Part shown: piece by piece, positions 22,975 to 33,414 of the stretch | How positions within the stretch are numbered: the first letter of the stretch is position 1 | Layout of the letters: each line of letters starts with the position of its first letter | Assembly (NCBI GenBank): GCA_026225945.1 | Contig: JAMJFZ010003624.1 | Location: 9,158,501 to 9,222,500, forward strand | Length of the DNA: 64,000 nucleotides | Source of the DNA: Cricetomys ansorgei | Lineage: Eukaryota > Chordata > Mammalia > Rodentia > Nesomyidae | Direction of reading: 5' to 3' | Notes under the pieces: generated by a model | What the model was told of the DNA's origin: nothing | Seen by the model: the letters and a program-made list of their open reading frames with translations, nothing else | Databases searched by the model: none | Program-made: the position numbers and the translations under genes

Positions 22975-23560
22975 TATTCTTTCATTCAACAAATATTTGA
23001 GTACCCAGCTGTATGCTAGGCACAGATATACAACCAATGTATAAGATCCCAAAATAAATAAGAAACGAGAAAAATCTGACCTACGGAGAACTTAGATTCT
23101 AGTGAGAGAAAATAGATAGTAAATATCACAAACGAGCTAATTAGCGCATATAGTAAAATGAAAAGTGACATATGCTATGAAACAAAACATTGCAGGCCGA
23201 GGGGATTCATGAGGGGCACAGTGACTGCCGAGAGATGTGGGCTGAAGGACTAGGAAACACGGAGAAGGGGGCATTTCGTAAGACTTGGAAGAAGGGAGGA
23301 GGTTGGCCATGCAAGTATGGAGATGCGTGCATGCTGGGCAGAGGGCATGGCTCCTGATGGATGCCAGATCTCCCAGGGAAACGGTGTGAAGCCTGGGCGG
23401 TTGTGTTACTGTTTTCAGGCTCTTGTCTCTGTCAATGAAAGAATCAGAAGAGAAGTAAGGACCGAGGGTGGGGGGGAGTGTGAAGTTTATTATAGGCAAT
23501 GGTCGACACTTCAAGGGCGAGTACAGTAGGCGAGAGTAGCAGTGTGGCATTCTGGGTAGT
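22975..23560 (-). mobile_element. L2 LINE fragment, antisense
   Basis: Opens with the reversed L2 3' end 'attcaacaaatatttgagta' and 'tgctaggcaca', then 'aacttagattctagtgagag', and continues with the purine-rich L2 body. An ancient mammalian LINE copy; the ORFs here are incidental. Confidence 0.65.
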
Positions 23561-24265
23561 TACTTTGATGGTCAAACTGATGGAGGGGTGGCTTATCATC
23601 AGTTGGAATGAGGAAAGGGCAGAGGATTCTGGGAATGGGTTCTAATTTCCCCCACTGTTCTGTTGACTCGTATGAGGTTTTCCTTATGTTGTGGTACCAG
23701 ATACTTGATGGGGTGGGCGCTTTTAAAGGTTTTAGCGATGGTATTACCAGGAAGCAAAGATCACTTGATAGCCATCTGCATCAGCCACGTTGGGCCCAGC
23801 TGGTGTGGGGGCATCTGTGATTTACTGTTCTGGGGGTCTGGGATCCTGCTCTAGTAGGCTCCCAGCTTCAAGCCACCACACAGTTTTCCTCTTTCTTCTG
23901 CCACGAGTATCTAGCCAACTCTAGAAAACGTGGAGAGTGAGGGAAGAAAGCTCAACCAGAGATGGAGAGCGGCCGCATTGTGTGGGTTTCGCAAGTACTT
24001 GTAAGGACTTCAGCCATTGGTCCCGCGAAGAAGGCTGTGTGCAGGCTACACTAGATTTCCACTTTCTTAGAAATTGAAGATGCTGGATCAACACTGAACA
24101 CCTGTGATGGGGAATTGTATTCCTGACGAATTCTTCTGGGTGATTCTGATGTGCTCTTACACTTTGGACTGTTCTTTCAGCTTAAAAAAAAAAGAAAAGA
24201 AAAGAAAAAAGCTCATGATTTTAAACTAAAAATTATTTCATACGAGGATGAAAACTTTCTTAGCG
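23561..24265. other. Unassigned upstream sequence
   Basis: No gene recognised. Short overlapping plus-strand frames of 63-72 codons look incidental. An AAAAGAAAAG-rich tract lies at 24182-24210. Confidence 0.45.
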
Positions 24266-24385
24266 TCCCAAATGTCAGTGACTTGGATAGGTCAGAGATC
24301 TTGCAGGAAGTTGCAGCCCAGAGGTTAAATGACTTACTGAAGGGTACACAGAGTCAGGTTTCAGAATGACCCTTCTAACCGAGTT
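24266..24385 (-). mobile_element. MIR SINE core, antisense
   Basis: The reversed MIR core is recognisable as 'agaggttaaatgacttactg' and 'gggtacacagagtcag'. Confidence 0.6.
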
Positions 24386-25170
24386 CAGTGAACCTTCTGC
24401 TGGGCTGGGTTGCCTAATAAATGGTGTCATTTGACCTGTCAGGTGGCTAGATTCCCAAAGCTCCCCCGTGAGGAACATGTTGTGAAACCAGAAGTTCTGT
24501 AAGGTTGATTGGTTGATTAAATGTTTGATTATCTAAAGATCAGTCAGATGGCCTTGGTTGTTTTAACCTTTGCGGTTAACAGTGATTCAAAATGTATTAA
24601 TCACATTTTCTGCTCCTTGAGAGGAATTCTGGGAGATTCATTCCATTTTGGAATTGGAATGGACCCTAATTCTTCAGGATCTTGCAATGCTCTGGGTCAT
24701 AATTCTGCAGCAAGCTCTTACTTAATCTCATTCTAAAAACATAAAAGCTGCTCAGCTGACCTTGGACATTAGCTGAGTTTCTTTTTAAGTACATTTCTTA
24801 CTCTATTAGCTCTCTATTTGTTTCTTGGACATTGTTGCTGAAATTTTCTCACTTTAATTAATTTCTTTTTATAATGTTGGGATTCCTGAGCTTATTTTAC
24901 AACTTGGGCCGAAGCGCTAGCTGCAGTGTCTGGGCACACAGAAGCTGCCTTCATCTGCGTCACATTGAATGGCCTTGCAGGAGAGCCAGTTCAGAAATCG
25001 CTACCCGAGGTCAGCATTCAGGGCTCAGAACTAAGCTGGGAAAATGATTTTGGAACCTCATTTCTTCTTCATTTACATACCCCTGTAAGTTGCAGCAATC
25101 AAATCAGATCCATCTCTGTCATGGGGGTGCATTGCAGGTCCCCACTGAGAACACTTGGAGATTAAAGAGA
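24386..25170. other. Unassigned upstream sequence
   Basis: AT-rich, with no gene recognised. Confidence 0.45.
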
Positions 25171-25273
<103 letters not shown>

Positions 25274-25689
25274 TTTCCCCCCCTTTACCAAGCCAGAATT
25301 GGAGGTAGAAGTTGTGCCTGAGTTACTGGCTACTTTAGAACTGGGACAGAAGGGAAATGGGACTTTCCCTTCTGTCCTCTATCCTGTGGAGAAGTCACCT
25401 TCAACCAAAGGTCCTAGTAGCCAATATGAAATGTTAGCTTAACCCACTAAAGCTGCCAGGTTCTATCCACTAGCTACGTTGAGGTCAACTGCTTCAAGGC
25501 TTACTCATTTTCTATAGTGTATAAGTTCAACCTGAATTTGTTTCTGCATGTCCGCGCAGTCATGATTCATCTCTCTCATGCTCTCCACCAGAAGATGGGT
25601 ATAACTTGTGTTTTATCATAGGTTAGCCTTCCAAAGCGTCACTGGTTCTTTTCTTTTCAATGGGTGGTTTCGTTGAGTAACTCCTTGAG

Positions 25690-26300
25690 AAGATTCTGAA
25701 CGTGGCTGTGGTGTGAGAATTCCAGGAGTTGGGATGGAGATTTTGAGGGGGTCTTGTAATTTAACTCTGATATTGTTGGCTCCTTCCTTAATGAGCCACT
25801 AGGAGGAAGGCAGATGGTAGCTATCAGCTTTCATTTTAAGTGAATGTGTAACGTGGCATTCTTATCTGTATGGTGCCCAATCAATGTGCGAGGAAACCGG
25901 GAAGCCTTGACATCAGGAAGGAAGGGCTCTGACTTACCCCTCCCCCAGCTGCTGAGTATGCCCCAGCATACAGAAACCATGGTTCTGTTGCCTTTCATAA
26001 TGGGGGGTGCCTTAGCTAAATATGTCACTGGCACAGTTGATATGAGTGACTGATCTACGTGGGTGTATAAAGGACCCTCTCTCCAGTCCTTCCTCAGGAC
26101 CTCTCTGAAGCACCATCCCGAAATCAGAAATCAGAAATCAGAATCCTCCATGCGGGATGTCCTCAGCCAGTTCAGCTTCTTCCTCAGATCAGACATCTCT
26201 TCCCTCCTTTCCCTTTCTGTCCTTCCCAAAATGTTGCTTTCAAGACACCTAATAAACCGCTTGCTTGCCAAACGCCACCTCAAAGTTTGTTTGTTAGGGA
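25690..26300 (+). mobile_element. Possible LTR, sense
   Basis: Contains a TATA-like 'gtgtataaagg' at 26062-26072 and about 180 bp later a poly(A)-like 'aataaa' at 26251, with a pyrimidine-rich segment between. The spacing fits a U3-R layout of an LTR. A triplicated 'aaatcag' lies at 26121-26141. Tentative. Confidence 0.35.
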
Positions 26301-26539
26301 GCTCAGCCACTCAGAAATCCTTTGAGCTATTTGCCTGCCCATTAGAAAATACAGCATAGATTTTTTTTCTCCAGATTAACTGGAGATGGACTTTTTTTTT
26401 TTTTTAATGTCATTAAAGTGAAGAAAAAAGTTACAACTAAACTAGATGCAAATCAAAAGTATTCTACCTTTGAATATTCTATTCAACCTTTTCTAAGGTT
26501 GACTCACACATTCTTTCTCTGTCTGCACTTGGGATGTGG

Positions 26540-26625
26540 TGGGGTTTCTGTTTGGAGACAAAGAGTCTCGCATTGAAGACCAAGCTGGCCTAGAACTCAT
26601 GGAGATCAGGCTGGCATAGCAGTAC
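26540..26625 (-). mobile_element. B1-related fragment, antisense
   Basis: Partial reversed B1: 'aagctggcctagaactcatg' and 'gagatcaggctggcat'. Confidence 0.6.
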
Positions 26626-26654
26626 CCTACTATATATAGATCAGCGACAAAGAC

Positions 26655-27127
26655 AAGGAGACATTTTTCTTAGATGCAAACCCTGCCAGACCTCAGATGG
26701 AACCACCTTAATTGCAATCACCATCCTGGACAGCAGAATCACGATCATCTGATCTCAGGTGTTTTTATTGATACAGAAGCTCCTCAGGTGATACAAAAAC
26801 TCCTCCCTCTCATCCAAAGGCCTATTTGCATAATGAAGGAAACCTGTAGCTTAGTCTCCTCCCACAATCTGTTAGCAGCCAAGCTATGTCACCTTTACAG
26901 TGAGAGTTCAAAGCCCAAGGGGAATGTTCTTTCCTTGTTGCCTGAGACTATGGGAGAGAAGGCTACAAGAATCCTGCCACAAGAACTTTGCCCTTCCACA
27001 ATGGCTCTGCCAGAGAGTTGTGAGCACCTGCAGGTCATGAGGAAGCCATCTTAATTACAGATTTACATCAAGACAACACCTGCAGATAATACAAACTGCC
27101 AAGGCTTAGGCAGCCCTTCCCCCAACA
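26655..27127 (-). mobile_element. ERVK-like LTR, antisense
   Basis: On the minus strand it begins TGTTGGGGGAAGGG at 27127 and contains an 'aataaa' poly(A) signal (reversed TTTATT at 26763-26768). This fits a roughly 470-bp LTR of class II rodent ERV type. No second LTR or viral gene is attached. The far edge and target duplication are not resolved. Confidence 0.5.
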
Positions 27128-27174
27128 ATGTACAAAATAAATTATTACAAACATAGCTAGAAATAAACTTCTCC

Positions 27175-27262
27175 AACAGGCTGGCCTTGACCCCATGCGT
27201 AATCCTCCTGCCTCAGTCTCCCAATTTGCAGAATTATGGATGTAAACTACCATACGCAGCTT
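27175..27262 (-). mobile_element. B1-related fragment, antisense
   Basis: Reversed B1 3'-proximal half: 'ggctggccttgaccccatgc', 'ctcctgcctcagtctcc' and 'gaattatggatgtaaac'. Confidence 0.65.
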
Positions 27263-28199
27263 GAATTTAAGTTGTGGAGGGATGTCGTCTATCTTGTTTC
27301 CCTTTGGGGAGCAGAAGACGTCGTCTGATGTCTTCACCCAATAACTGGGGAAAGAAGGAAAACGACGACATTGTTTTGAATTGGATACGTATTTCTTTGT
27401 TTTGCATTGACATTTGTCCTGATAGGTCCTCGTTCAGACCATCTAGCCACCTCCCCGTGCCGCTGTGGCTGAGACATAATCACCGCAGGAGCCCACGAGT
27501 GAGTGGGCAAAGGGTGCCTGGAGGTTGTGACACAGATTTCCACCGGTCGGGTGCACACACAGCCGCTTCTGGAATTCTCCTCTGCAGTGTGGCTAAAGCA
27601 GTGTGGGCCCCACAGAGGGGGCCGAGGCAGGCCGTTTTGGGTTGCCCAATCCAGGGCGGAGGAAGAACAGTGGGAGGCTAGTTGAGGTGGGCAATGTCGA
27701 GGTGAACAGTCAGTGACACCGAGAGAACAGCTGAAAACTTGGGGAGAAAGGAAAACAAAGCACGCAGACAGCTTTCTGTTCTTAGATCTTCCAAGGAACC
27801 TGGGATGTATTCTCCTGTGGGACCGCCCATCTCTTGGCATGAACTTCTGAAGGATATGCAGACAGGGAATGGGCTTTTTCTAAAGGCTGAACCTTAAGAG
27901 GATGTGTGGGAAGGTGGGGTGCAGGTAGGCCTAAAGTGAAAGACTCAAGCCATGCAAGAATGGGGTCTCCTCTTAACTCAAGTGTGTTGACAAGACAGTC
28001 AGTGGGCTTGGTGGGCCTGAGATGTATGCTCCCCACTATTTGGGAAGGGCATCCTGGTGACAGTTCAGGGATACACTGAAAATGTGTTTTGAGAAGAGAC
28101 TTACCCCAGAGGTCTATGCAGCCATCTGGGCCTGGAGAGGGGCTTGTGCAGACTAGGGAGAGAGGGATTAGGGTAGTAGGGGGCTTGTGGGCTTGGGGC
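27263..28199. other. Unique upstream flank of the PDE8B CpG island
   Basis: No repeat recognised. GC content rises toward 28200. Plus-strand 27274-27681 and minus-strand 27334-27840 are overlapping open frames with no recognised domain. The stretch is a plausible proximal regulatory region and holds the consensus antisense splice donor at 28099-28105. Confidence 0.5.
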
Positions 28200-28530
28200 C
28201 CCTGAAGGAGGCCTCCTGGCAGCCAGGAGCTGGGGGGGGGCGCTGCCCGGCAGGGAGCAGAGTGCAGTGTGGCAGTCCTTGGGGACCCCCGAGGGAGACC
28301 GAGACAGGGAGGGGACGTGCGAGGACTGAAAGTGGGAGTGGGGGGGACGGAGCCCGAGGGAGGGCGGGCGCCCTGACCCGGGCTCGGGAAGCTGGGCGGC
28401 GCGGGGCCGAGGCGCGGGTGGAGCAGAGGGCGGAGGCGCGGGGCGCGCGTTTGGGGCGCTGCGGCGGGGAGGGTGGCGGCCGCCAGGGCGCGCGGGCCGA
28501 GTGTGCGCGCTCCGCCGCTCCGGGAGGGAG

Positions 28531-28557
28531 ATGGCCCGGGAGGGAAAGTTGGGGTGA
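28531..28557 (+). CDS. Candidate 8-codon upstream ORF in the PDE8B leader
   Basis: An ATG at 28531 has G at -3 and G at +4, a strong initiation context. It is followed by seven sense codons (encoding A-R-E-G-K-L-G) and TGA at 28555-28557. It ends 193 nt before the PDE8B ATG. If transcription starts upstream of 28531 this could reduce or regulate PDE8B translation. The TSS is unknown, so the ORF may lie outside the mRNA. No coding function is implied. Confidence 0.35.
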   Translation: MAREGKLG

Positions 28558-28750
28558 CGCGTGCCGCCCCCGGACGCTCGCCAGGGGGCACGGAGGCGAG
28601 CCTGACAGAGCGGCGGCCACCCGGGCTGGGGGGCGCACAGGCTGGGCGCCGCCGCCGTCACCGCGCCCGCCCCCTCACTGCAGGTGGCCGCGGGAGCTCC
28701 GAGTCCGGGTCGGCCCCGGGGGGCGCGCGCGGGGGGAGCCCGGCTGAGGG

Positions 28751-29092
28751 ATGGGCTGCGCCCCCAGCATCCACGTCTCACAGAGCGGCGTGATCTACTG
28801 CCGGGACTCGGATGAGTCCAACTCGCCCCGCCAGCCCAGCAGCAGCTTGTCGCAGGGCCCCACGGCGCCCCTGCACGGCCTCTTCGTGCAGACCGACGCC
28901 GCCGACGCCATGCCCCCGAGCCGCGCGGCCGGACCCCCGGGAGCTGTCCGAGTCCGCAGGTCCCGGACTGAGCTGGGCAGCGGCAGCAGCACCGGGTCCT
29001 CCGGCCACGCCGCGACCACCTGCCGGGGCCGGAGGCGCCACTGCTGCAGCAGCGCCGAGGCCGAGACCCAGACCAGCTACACCAGCGTCAAG
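28751..29092 (+). CDS. PDE8B: PDE8B coding exon 1 (residues 1-114)
   Basis: First coding exon of cAMP-specific 3',5'-cyclic phosphodiesterase 8B, which hydrolyses cAMP to 5'-AMP with very high affinity and is insensitive to IBMX (known for the family). The N-terminus [20 protein letters not shown] is the PDE8 signature. Gly2 fits an N-myristoylation site and Cys3 an S-palmitoylation site, which would direct the enzyme to membranes. Residues 67-73 (RVRRSRT) form a basophilic-kinase-like site; residues 92-101 hold an Arg cluster followed by Cys98-Cys99. The rest is low-complexity Ser/Gly/Ala/Pro. The start is supported by an in-frame TGA at 28745-28747, two codons upstream, and a G at -3 and +4. 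The exon ends in phase 0 after Lys114 (AAG|GTAAAT), where the known protein continues into the region before the REC-like, PAS and HD catalytic domains. Those exons are not in the window, so this is about one eighth of the protein. PDE8A shares the first residues but not the rest, so PDE8B is the call. Confidence 0.97.
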
Positions 29093-29101
29093 GTAAATGC
29101 G
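29093..29101 (+). other. PDE8B: Splice donor of PDE8B exon 1
   Basis: The junction CAAG|GTAAATGC agrees well with the mammalian 5' splice site. It lies exactly where homology to the PDE8B N-terminus ends; past it the frame gives non-homologous residues. Confidence 0.93.
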
Positions 29102-29175
29102 GGCTGCTGGGGGTGCTGTCCGTCCGGTCTGCACCGGCTAGGGGGCTCCGAGTTGGGCGGCCGATTGGGGGAGAC

Positions 29176-31154
29176 AGTGTTGGTAAGGAGGAGTTTACTT
29201 TTCATCTTTGCAGGTGCTGAAGGCCCAGGGAATTGGGAAGGAAAAGATCCTGGAGGGCAGGGGAGCAACCCTAGCTGGTCCTCGGGTGGGGACAGGTGGA
29301 GGGTGCCAAGCCCGGGAGGGGGGTGGGAGGCAGTTGGGGCGGCCTGATTCTTGCGGAGGGAGGGCAGCCCGTGGCCCAGTGGAGGGATGAGTATGAATTC
29401 ATCACCCAGAGCATGCGAATTGCTCTGAATGAGATCTGAGCGCTGAACTGGATCTGTGTGTGGTGCAGATCAAGCACCAGGGTGCCGGAGCACTTGCGGT
29501 TCAGATCCTCACCTGCCAGTCAGCCAGGCTGGCTGGAGCTCTCAGCGCCGTGGCCCAGTGCAGGGATTTGTGAATGAATCCGGCTGTTTATGTTTGAAGA
29601 GCTACAGAAAGGGACTGGGGGAAGCGCCGAGTGGAACCTGTTGTGTTTCTCTGGGATGACTGTATCCTGGTCATAACTGACAGAACCCAGCCAGAGTTTG
29701 GAATGCCAGCCGAGTCACAGCGGAGGGACGTGGTTTTCAGTTCAGGGCAGCTGCCTCCGGATGATGGTTCTGCACACTCATCTTCCAGGGCGAATGGAAT
29801 TCTGAGGCTGTAGAAAGGGATGCTTAAATGGTTAAGGCAGTCCCTAGATAGTTCTTGATGAAAATTTATTCCAGCAGTGCACATCTATATGTTTCCAAAG
29901 CACTGTTACATCCAAGAGGGTTTCATTGTGTCAGATGTAATTGCTTTATAGCAGACAGAAAGCAAGGACAAATCTCATTGTGCAGAGGAAAAAATACGGC
30001 ACTAAACTCTTAGTGTTTCATAGACGCAGCTCTTAAGTAGTCAGGAGGTTACTAGGGACCATTCCATGACTCCTTGACAAAGATACAATTGTATATCTAG
30101 TAGTTAAAAATACGCTCAACAGTTGGCCCAGTGTGAGGAGGCTCCGGGTCTTCACTGGATGAAGTGCACCCACACTGGAAGAAAGAGAAATAGTGGGTTG
30201 CCTTTTGACGAACTTAATTTTTGTAAAATGGAATCTCATTCTGCCACATAAAACTTAATTAGTGTTTACTGGTAGCTGTGATGTTTCTCTAGCAATTGTG
30301 AACACCATTAACATAAAAAATACCATTTAACATATACCTACTATGTGCCGGTAGATAGCTTCTCTTCTTACTTTTGATTATTAACAGTCTATCTAAGGAG
30401 TAGAGACCTGGATTCAATTAGATATTTGTTACAGAGGCATGTGGTGGGCACCAAATTTCTTTTTGTTTGGTGTTTTCTGGGTCTCTTGCCAGCAGGAACA
30501 TAAAATTAGTGTTAGAAGAAATTTTAAGGTGTTAAAAAGGCTATATTTAGCAACAACCTTAACGTGGGGTTTTTAAAAAGAAATTTGAAGGCCTGAAGCA
30601 GTAGTTTCGAACGGTGGCTGCTCATGAACTCTGTGGTATTTCGTTTTGGTTGCTCAAGAGAAACTTATGTATTTTTGCCTTTCATAGTAGCAAGGAGCTC
30701 ATTTTAGTACCTGGCAACCTCAGGCACTTGGTGTTTGTTTAGTGAGAGAAAAACATAATGAATGAGGCCATTTTTCTGTGTCTTAAGGCTTTCCTCAAGA
30801 CGCTATTTAGAAACCAAATGGAGTAAAAACTGATAGAGAAAACGAGTCCCGATGATTAGCAGTTACTATAAACTTGAATAAATCTCATACTACTAGGCTT
30901 GAGCGCTAAGAGGCTTGACCCGGGAAGGCATTTGCCTCCCTTTATCAACAAGATTTCCAAATAAGAGCTTAATTTATTCCAAGCCACTGCTAGGAATGTT
31001 AGAAACGATGGTGCTACTTCAACGTGAATCGAACCTCAGAAATTATACATTTGAAATTAGATCAGGCATATTAGCACAAGTGCTATAGAACTTTATCACA
31101 GAATGACCCCAAAATATTTAATAGTATCCTTTTAGCCTCTGACTCCATGTTCTA

Positions 31155-31155
<1 letters not shown>
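29176..31155. other. Repeat-poor first part of intron 1
   Basis: No repeat or extra exon recognised. Open frames near 29208-29884 (60-98 codons) are the tail of the GC-rich region. Being unique and next to the promoter, this is where intronic enhancers would be looked for first. Confidence 0.5.

Positions 31156-31156
<1 letters not shown>

Positions 31157-31193
<37 letters not shown>
31157..31193. repeat. (TG)n microsatellite
   Basis: Eighteen or so uninterrupted GT units. Confidence 0.97.
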
Positions 31194-31198
<5 letters not shown>

Positions 31199-32370
31199 TC
31201 TGAAAGTTCACATGAAGTTCTGTACCCTTACATGGATGAGATGATTTTGTAAAAAAAAAATTACTTCCGCTCTTTAGAGTAAGAATTCTTTTGCCCTATG
31301 AATGTGTGATAGTTGGAACCATTGGCTCTTCTTCCCTTTCTGACTGCTTGGGTAGAATAAGAAAATCTTTGCTCTTTGGTCCTATTTACAGCAGCGGTGG
31401 GTTTCAGTAGTTTTCCCCCGTTCCTCTTTGTACATCACTTATAAACAATATCTTCATTATCTAATTGGCTTCTGGTATTCCCCTGAGTGCCAAAAAAAAA
31501 AAGTCTGTTTCATCTCTCTTTTTCTAGCAATAATTTATTTCATTAAGCTTTTAGAATGATGAAGCATTATGATGTCAAATATGATGTCAACAGGAACCTT
31601 CTTGAATACCTAATTGGCAAAAAAAAGATTATAAACATTAATAATTCATATGCAGTGCAGTAATATCACATGAGTTTCCATTTCTGGTAAGGAGTTTGTC
31701 TCCCAGTTGCTGCAAACATGCAACTCCCTAGCAATTCGTCTCTCTCTTGCTTGCCTTTTTAAAAGAGGACTCCTCTAAGAGGAGAGTCCTGCAGGGTGCC
31801 CACTCCCGCTGCCTGCCAGTTCTGTGGTTCTTACTTAGAAATCCTCAGAGGAGACGATTGAACTTCTTTTGGGGAGGAACTAGGAATTCTTACCCATCTT
31901 TTCTTGTACCAACTGTTGCTTCTTGGGGCATCCAGGGCCAAGCATCCAGTCCTAGCACAGCCTTTACAGAGGGCACACTCAGCTTGCTCCATCCTCAGCA
32001 CAGGTGAGCTTTATTGTGCATGCTAGGAATGTGCTCATCTGCTCCCAGATGACTCAGTGCTGGGGGCCAGCACCATCACCACCTGCCCCTTCTGCTCCTG
32101 TCACCATGCTGGTATTTATGCAAGCCTCCACTGTAGACTCCGGGCATCCGGGGAACATCCATAGTATTTGGCGAGCAAAGCCTACACAGAAGGGTGTGCT
32201 TAAACCAGTAATTGACGGCTTCCTTAGCATTGTTCCGTGGCATTCCCAAGTCCATGAGGATAATGCTAAATTGACTCTACATAAAAGGAAAATAAATAGT
32301 TATGTGGCTTTACAGTAAATAATGAGGTTTTATTAGGAGGAAGGGATTAGAGCTACTTTTTGTGGTAGTT
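31194..32370. other. Unassigned intron sequence
   Basis: No clear repeat. A CAG|GTGAGC donor-like site at 32003 follows a short acceptor-like 'cctttacag' at 31969, but the 34-nt interval is too short and unsupported to call an exon. Confidence 0.45.
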
Positions 32371-32374
32371 CTTG

Positions 32375-32575
32375 TTTTTTGCAAGCCACAACTCTCAAAC
32401 CAGAATCACCTGGAGAGCTTGTTAAAGTGCACAGTGGGTCTAGCCCCCTACCCCTGGAGCGTCTGAATTAACGGGTCTTGGGAGGCACGGGAGAACTTGA
32501 AGTTTCAGTGAGCTTTTAAGAGATGCCTTGTTGCTGAGCTGGGGGCCACACTTGGAGAGCCTGTGCTTTAAGTGA
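32375..32575 (+). mobile_element. MER5-like hAT (Charlie) fragment
   Basis: The ordered segments 'ccagaatcacctggagagct', 'gtctgaattaacgggtcttg' and a reversed end 'ctgggggccacacttggaga' fit an old non-autonomous hAT-Charlie element of the MER5 group. Target duplications are no longer clear. Confidence 0.55.
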
Positions 32576-33059
32576 ATTAAGCTGTTTTGTGGCCCAGATA
32601 AATTATGTGTGGTCACTGATAGCAGAAGTTGTGGACGTTTAGTTACGTATAAAATGTTTTGTGCATTGTTGGGTGAGAGGCCTTCTAGGGCGTTTTGCAT
32701 TGTTTGCAGGTGTTGGATTTCTGTGGGGGTTGTTTAATTACTAATGATCTGCATCTGAGGAAATCTGAATGCATAACACCTGATCTCAGATGCTCCCAGT
32801 TCCACTATAGAGTCTGGTGCTGACCAGGGTGGTGGCTCCCTCTGAGGTCTGGCAGAGTTTTCATGTATGAGAATGCCTGTCCTCTTTGCTGAACACACAG
32901 CAAGCTTACTACCACATGTACTGTCTTATTGCCGTGGGCACATCTCTCTCCGTTTGTGGAGTCAACGTCTGGGTCTTCGAAGTTGTCTGGAAAATCTAAG
33001 TCAGGAGAAGGCCGGATTGTGTAGCCTACTCAGGCTTCTTGAGGTTCCGTTCCCTGCAG

Positions 33060-33164
33060 GACCATCTTGGGTCTGCATGGACCCTGATGCTTTGCTTCCC
33101 ATCACAGTCCCTCAGCTGCCTCTGCCCTGGAGCGACCATGTCCCACGTGATGGGCATTTGCAAG
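33060..33164 (+). other. Candidate cassette exon, 105 nt, phase 0-0
   Basis: An acceptor-like 'ttccgttccctgcag' ends at 33059 and a strong donor AAG|GTAAGG lies at 33162-33170. The 105 nt between are open in exactly the phase set by PDE8B exon 1 (phase 0), giving 35 codons, DHLGSAW... to ...MSHVMGICK, with no stop. An internal ATG (33138) has an A at -3. Inclusion would therefore keep the PDE8B frame. Against it: AG dinucleotides lie in the acceptor exclusion zone near -17 and -29, the pyrimidine tract is short, and I know of no PDE8B isoform with these residues. Could be a chance pseudo-exon. Confidence 0.25.
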
Positions 33165-33414
33165 GTAAGGGAAGGTGCTGACATAGGGTTGGATGTCAGG
33201 CAGCACAGCTGCATAGTCTGTCCATTCTTGGAGCTCCTGCTACTCCTCTCTCTATTTTTCTTTTTAATTTTAAAATAGAGCATAACGTTTAGTAAGCTCT
33301 GGCGAGTCCTATAATTTGCGTTGGTCAGGCCCAGGTTTACTTTCTGTTGTTGTGTATTTTACACAACAATTCACCCCCATCCTGATACACAAATTAGAGC
33401 CAGTGGTTGCTTTC

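Larger units (their letters stand above)
28200..29175. promoter_or_regulatory. PDE8B: CpG island and likely PDE8B promoter
   Basis: CpG dinucleotides are frequent from about 28230 and very dense from about 28340 to 29170, in sharp contrast with the CpG-poor flanks. G-rich blocks (a G run at 28231-28239, GGGGGG at 28340-28345) and GC-box-like GGGCGGGCG at 28363 are present. No TATA box is apparent, as expected for a CpG-island promoter. A TGACG half-CRE lies at 28554-28558, of interest because the gene product hydrolyses cAMP, but a single half-site is weak evidence. The island covers the start codon and first splice donor. The transcription start cannot be placed from sequence alone. Confidence 0.85.

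Noticed and set aside
26655..27127. Active endogenous retrovirus
   Set aside because: Only a single LTR-like block is present, with no gag, pol or env sequence and no partner LTR.
28187..28747. 186-codon plus-strand frame ending just before the PDE8B ATG, suggesting an N-terminal extension
   Set aside because: It ends at TGA 28745-28747, two codons before ATG 28751, so it cannot extend PDE8B, and its composition is only GC-rich low complexity.
27782..28781. Long overlapping minus-strand ORFs (269, 226 and 156 codons) in the CpG island
   Set aside because: They are Pro/Arg/Ala/Ser-rich, open in several frames at once, and explained by high GC content and stop-codon scarcity. No domain is recognisable. 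Only the splice donor within the first is kept, as a finding.
29093..29347. Continuation of the PDE8B frame beyond Lys114
   Set aside because: Homology to PDE8B stops exactly at a good splice donor; the following residues (VNAGCWGCC...) are intron read-through.
31970..32003. Mini-exon between an acceptor-like site and CAG|GTGAGC
   Set aside because: Only 34 nt, not a multiple of three, with a weak acceptor; no support.
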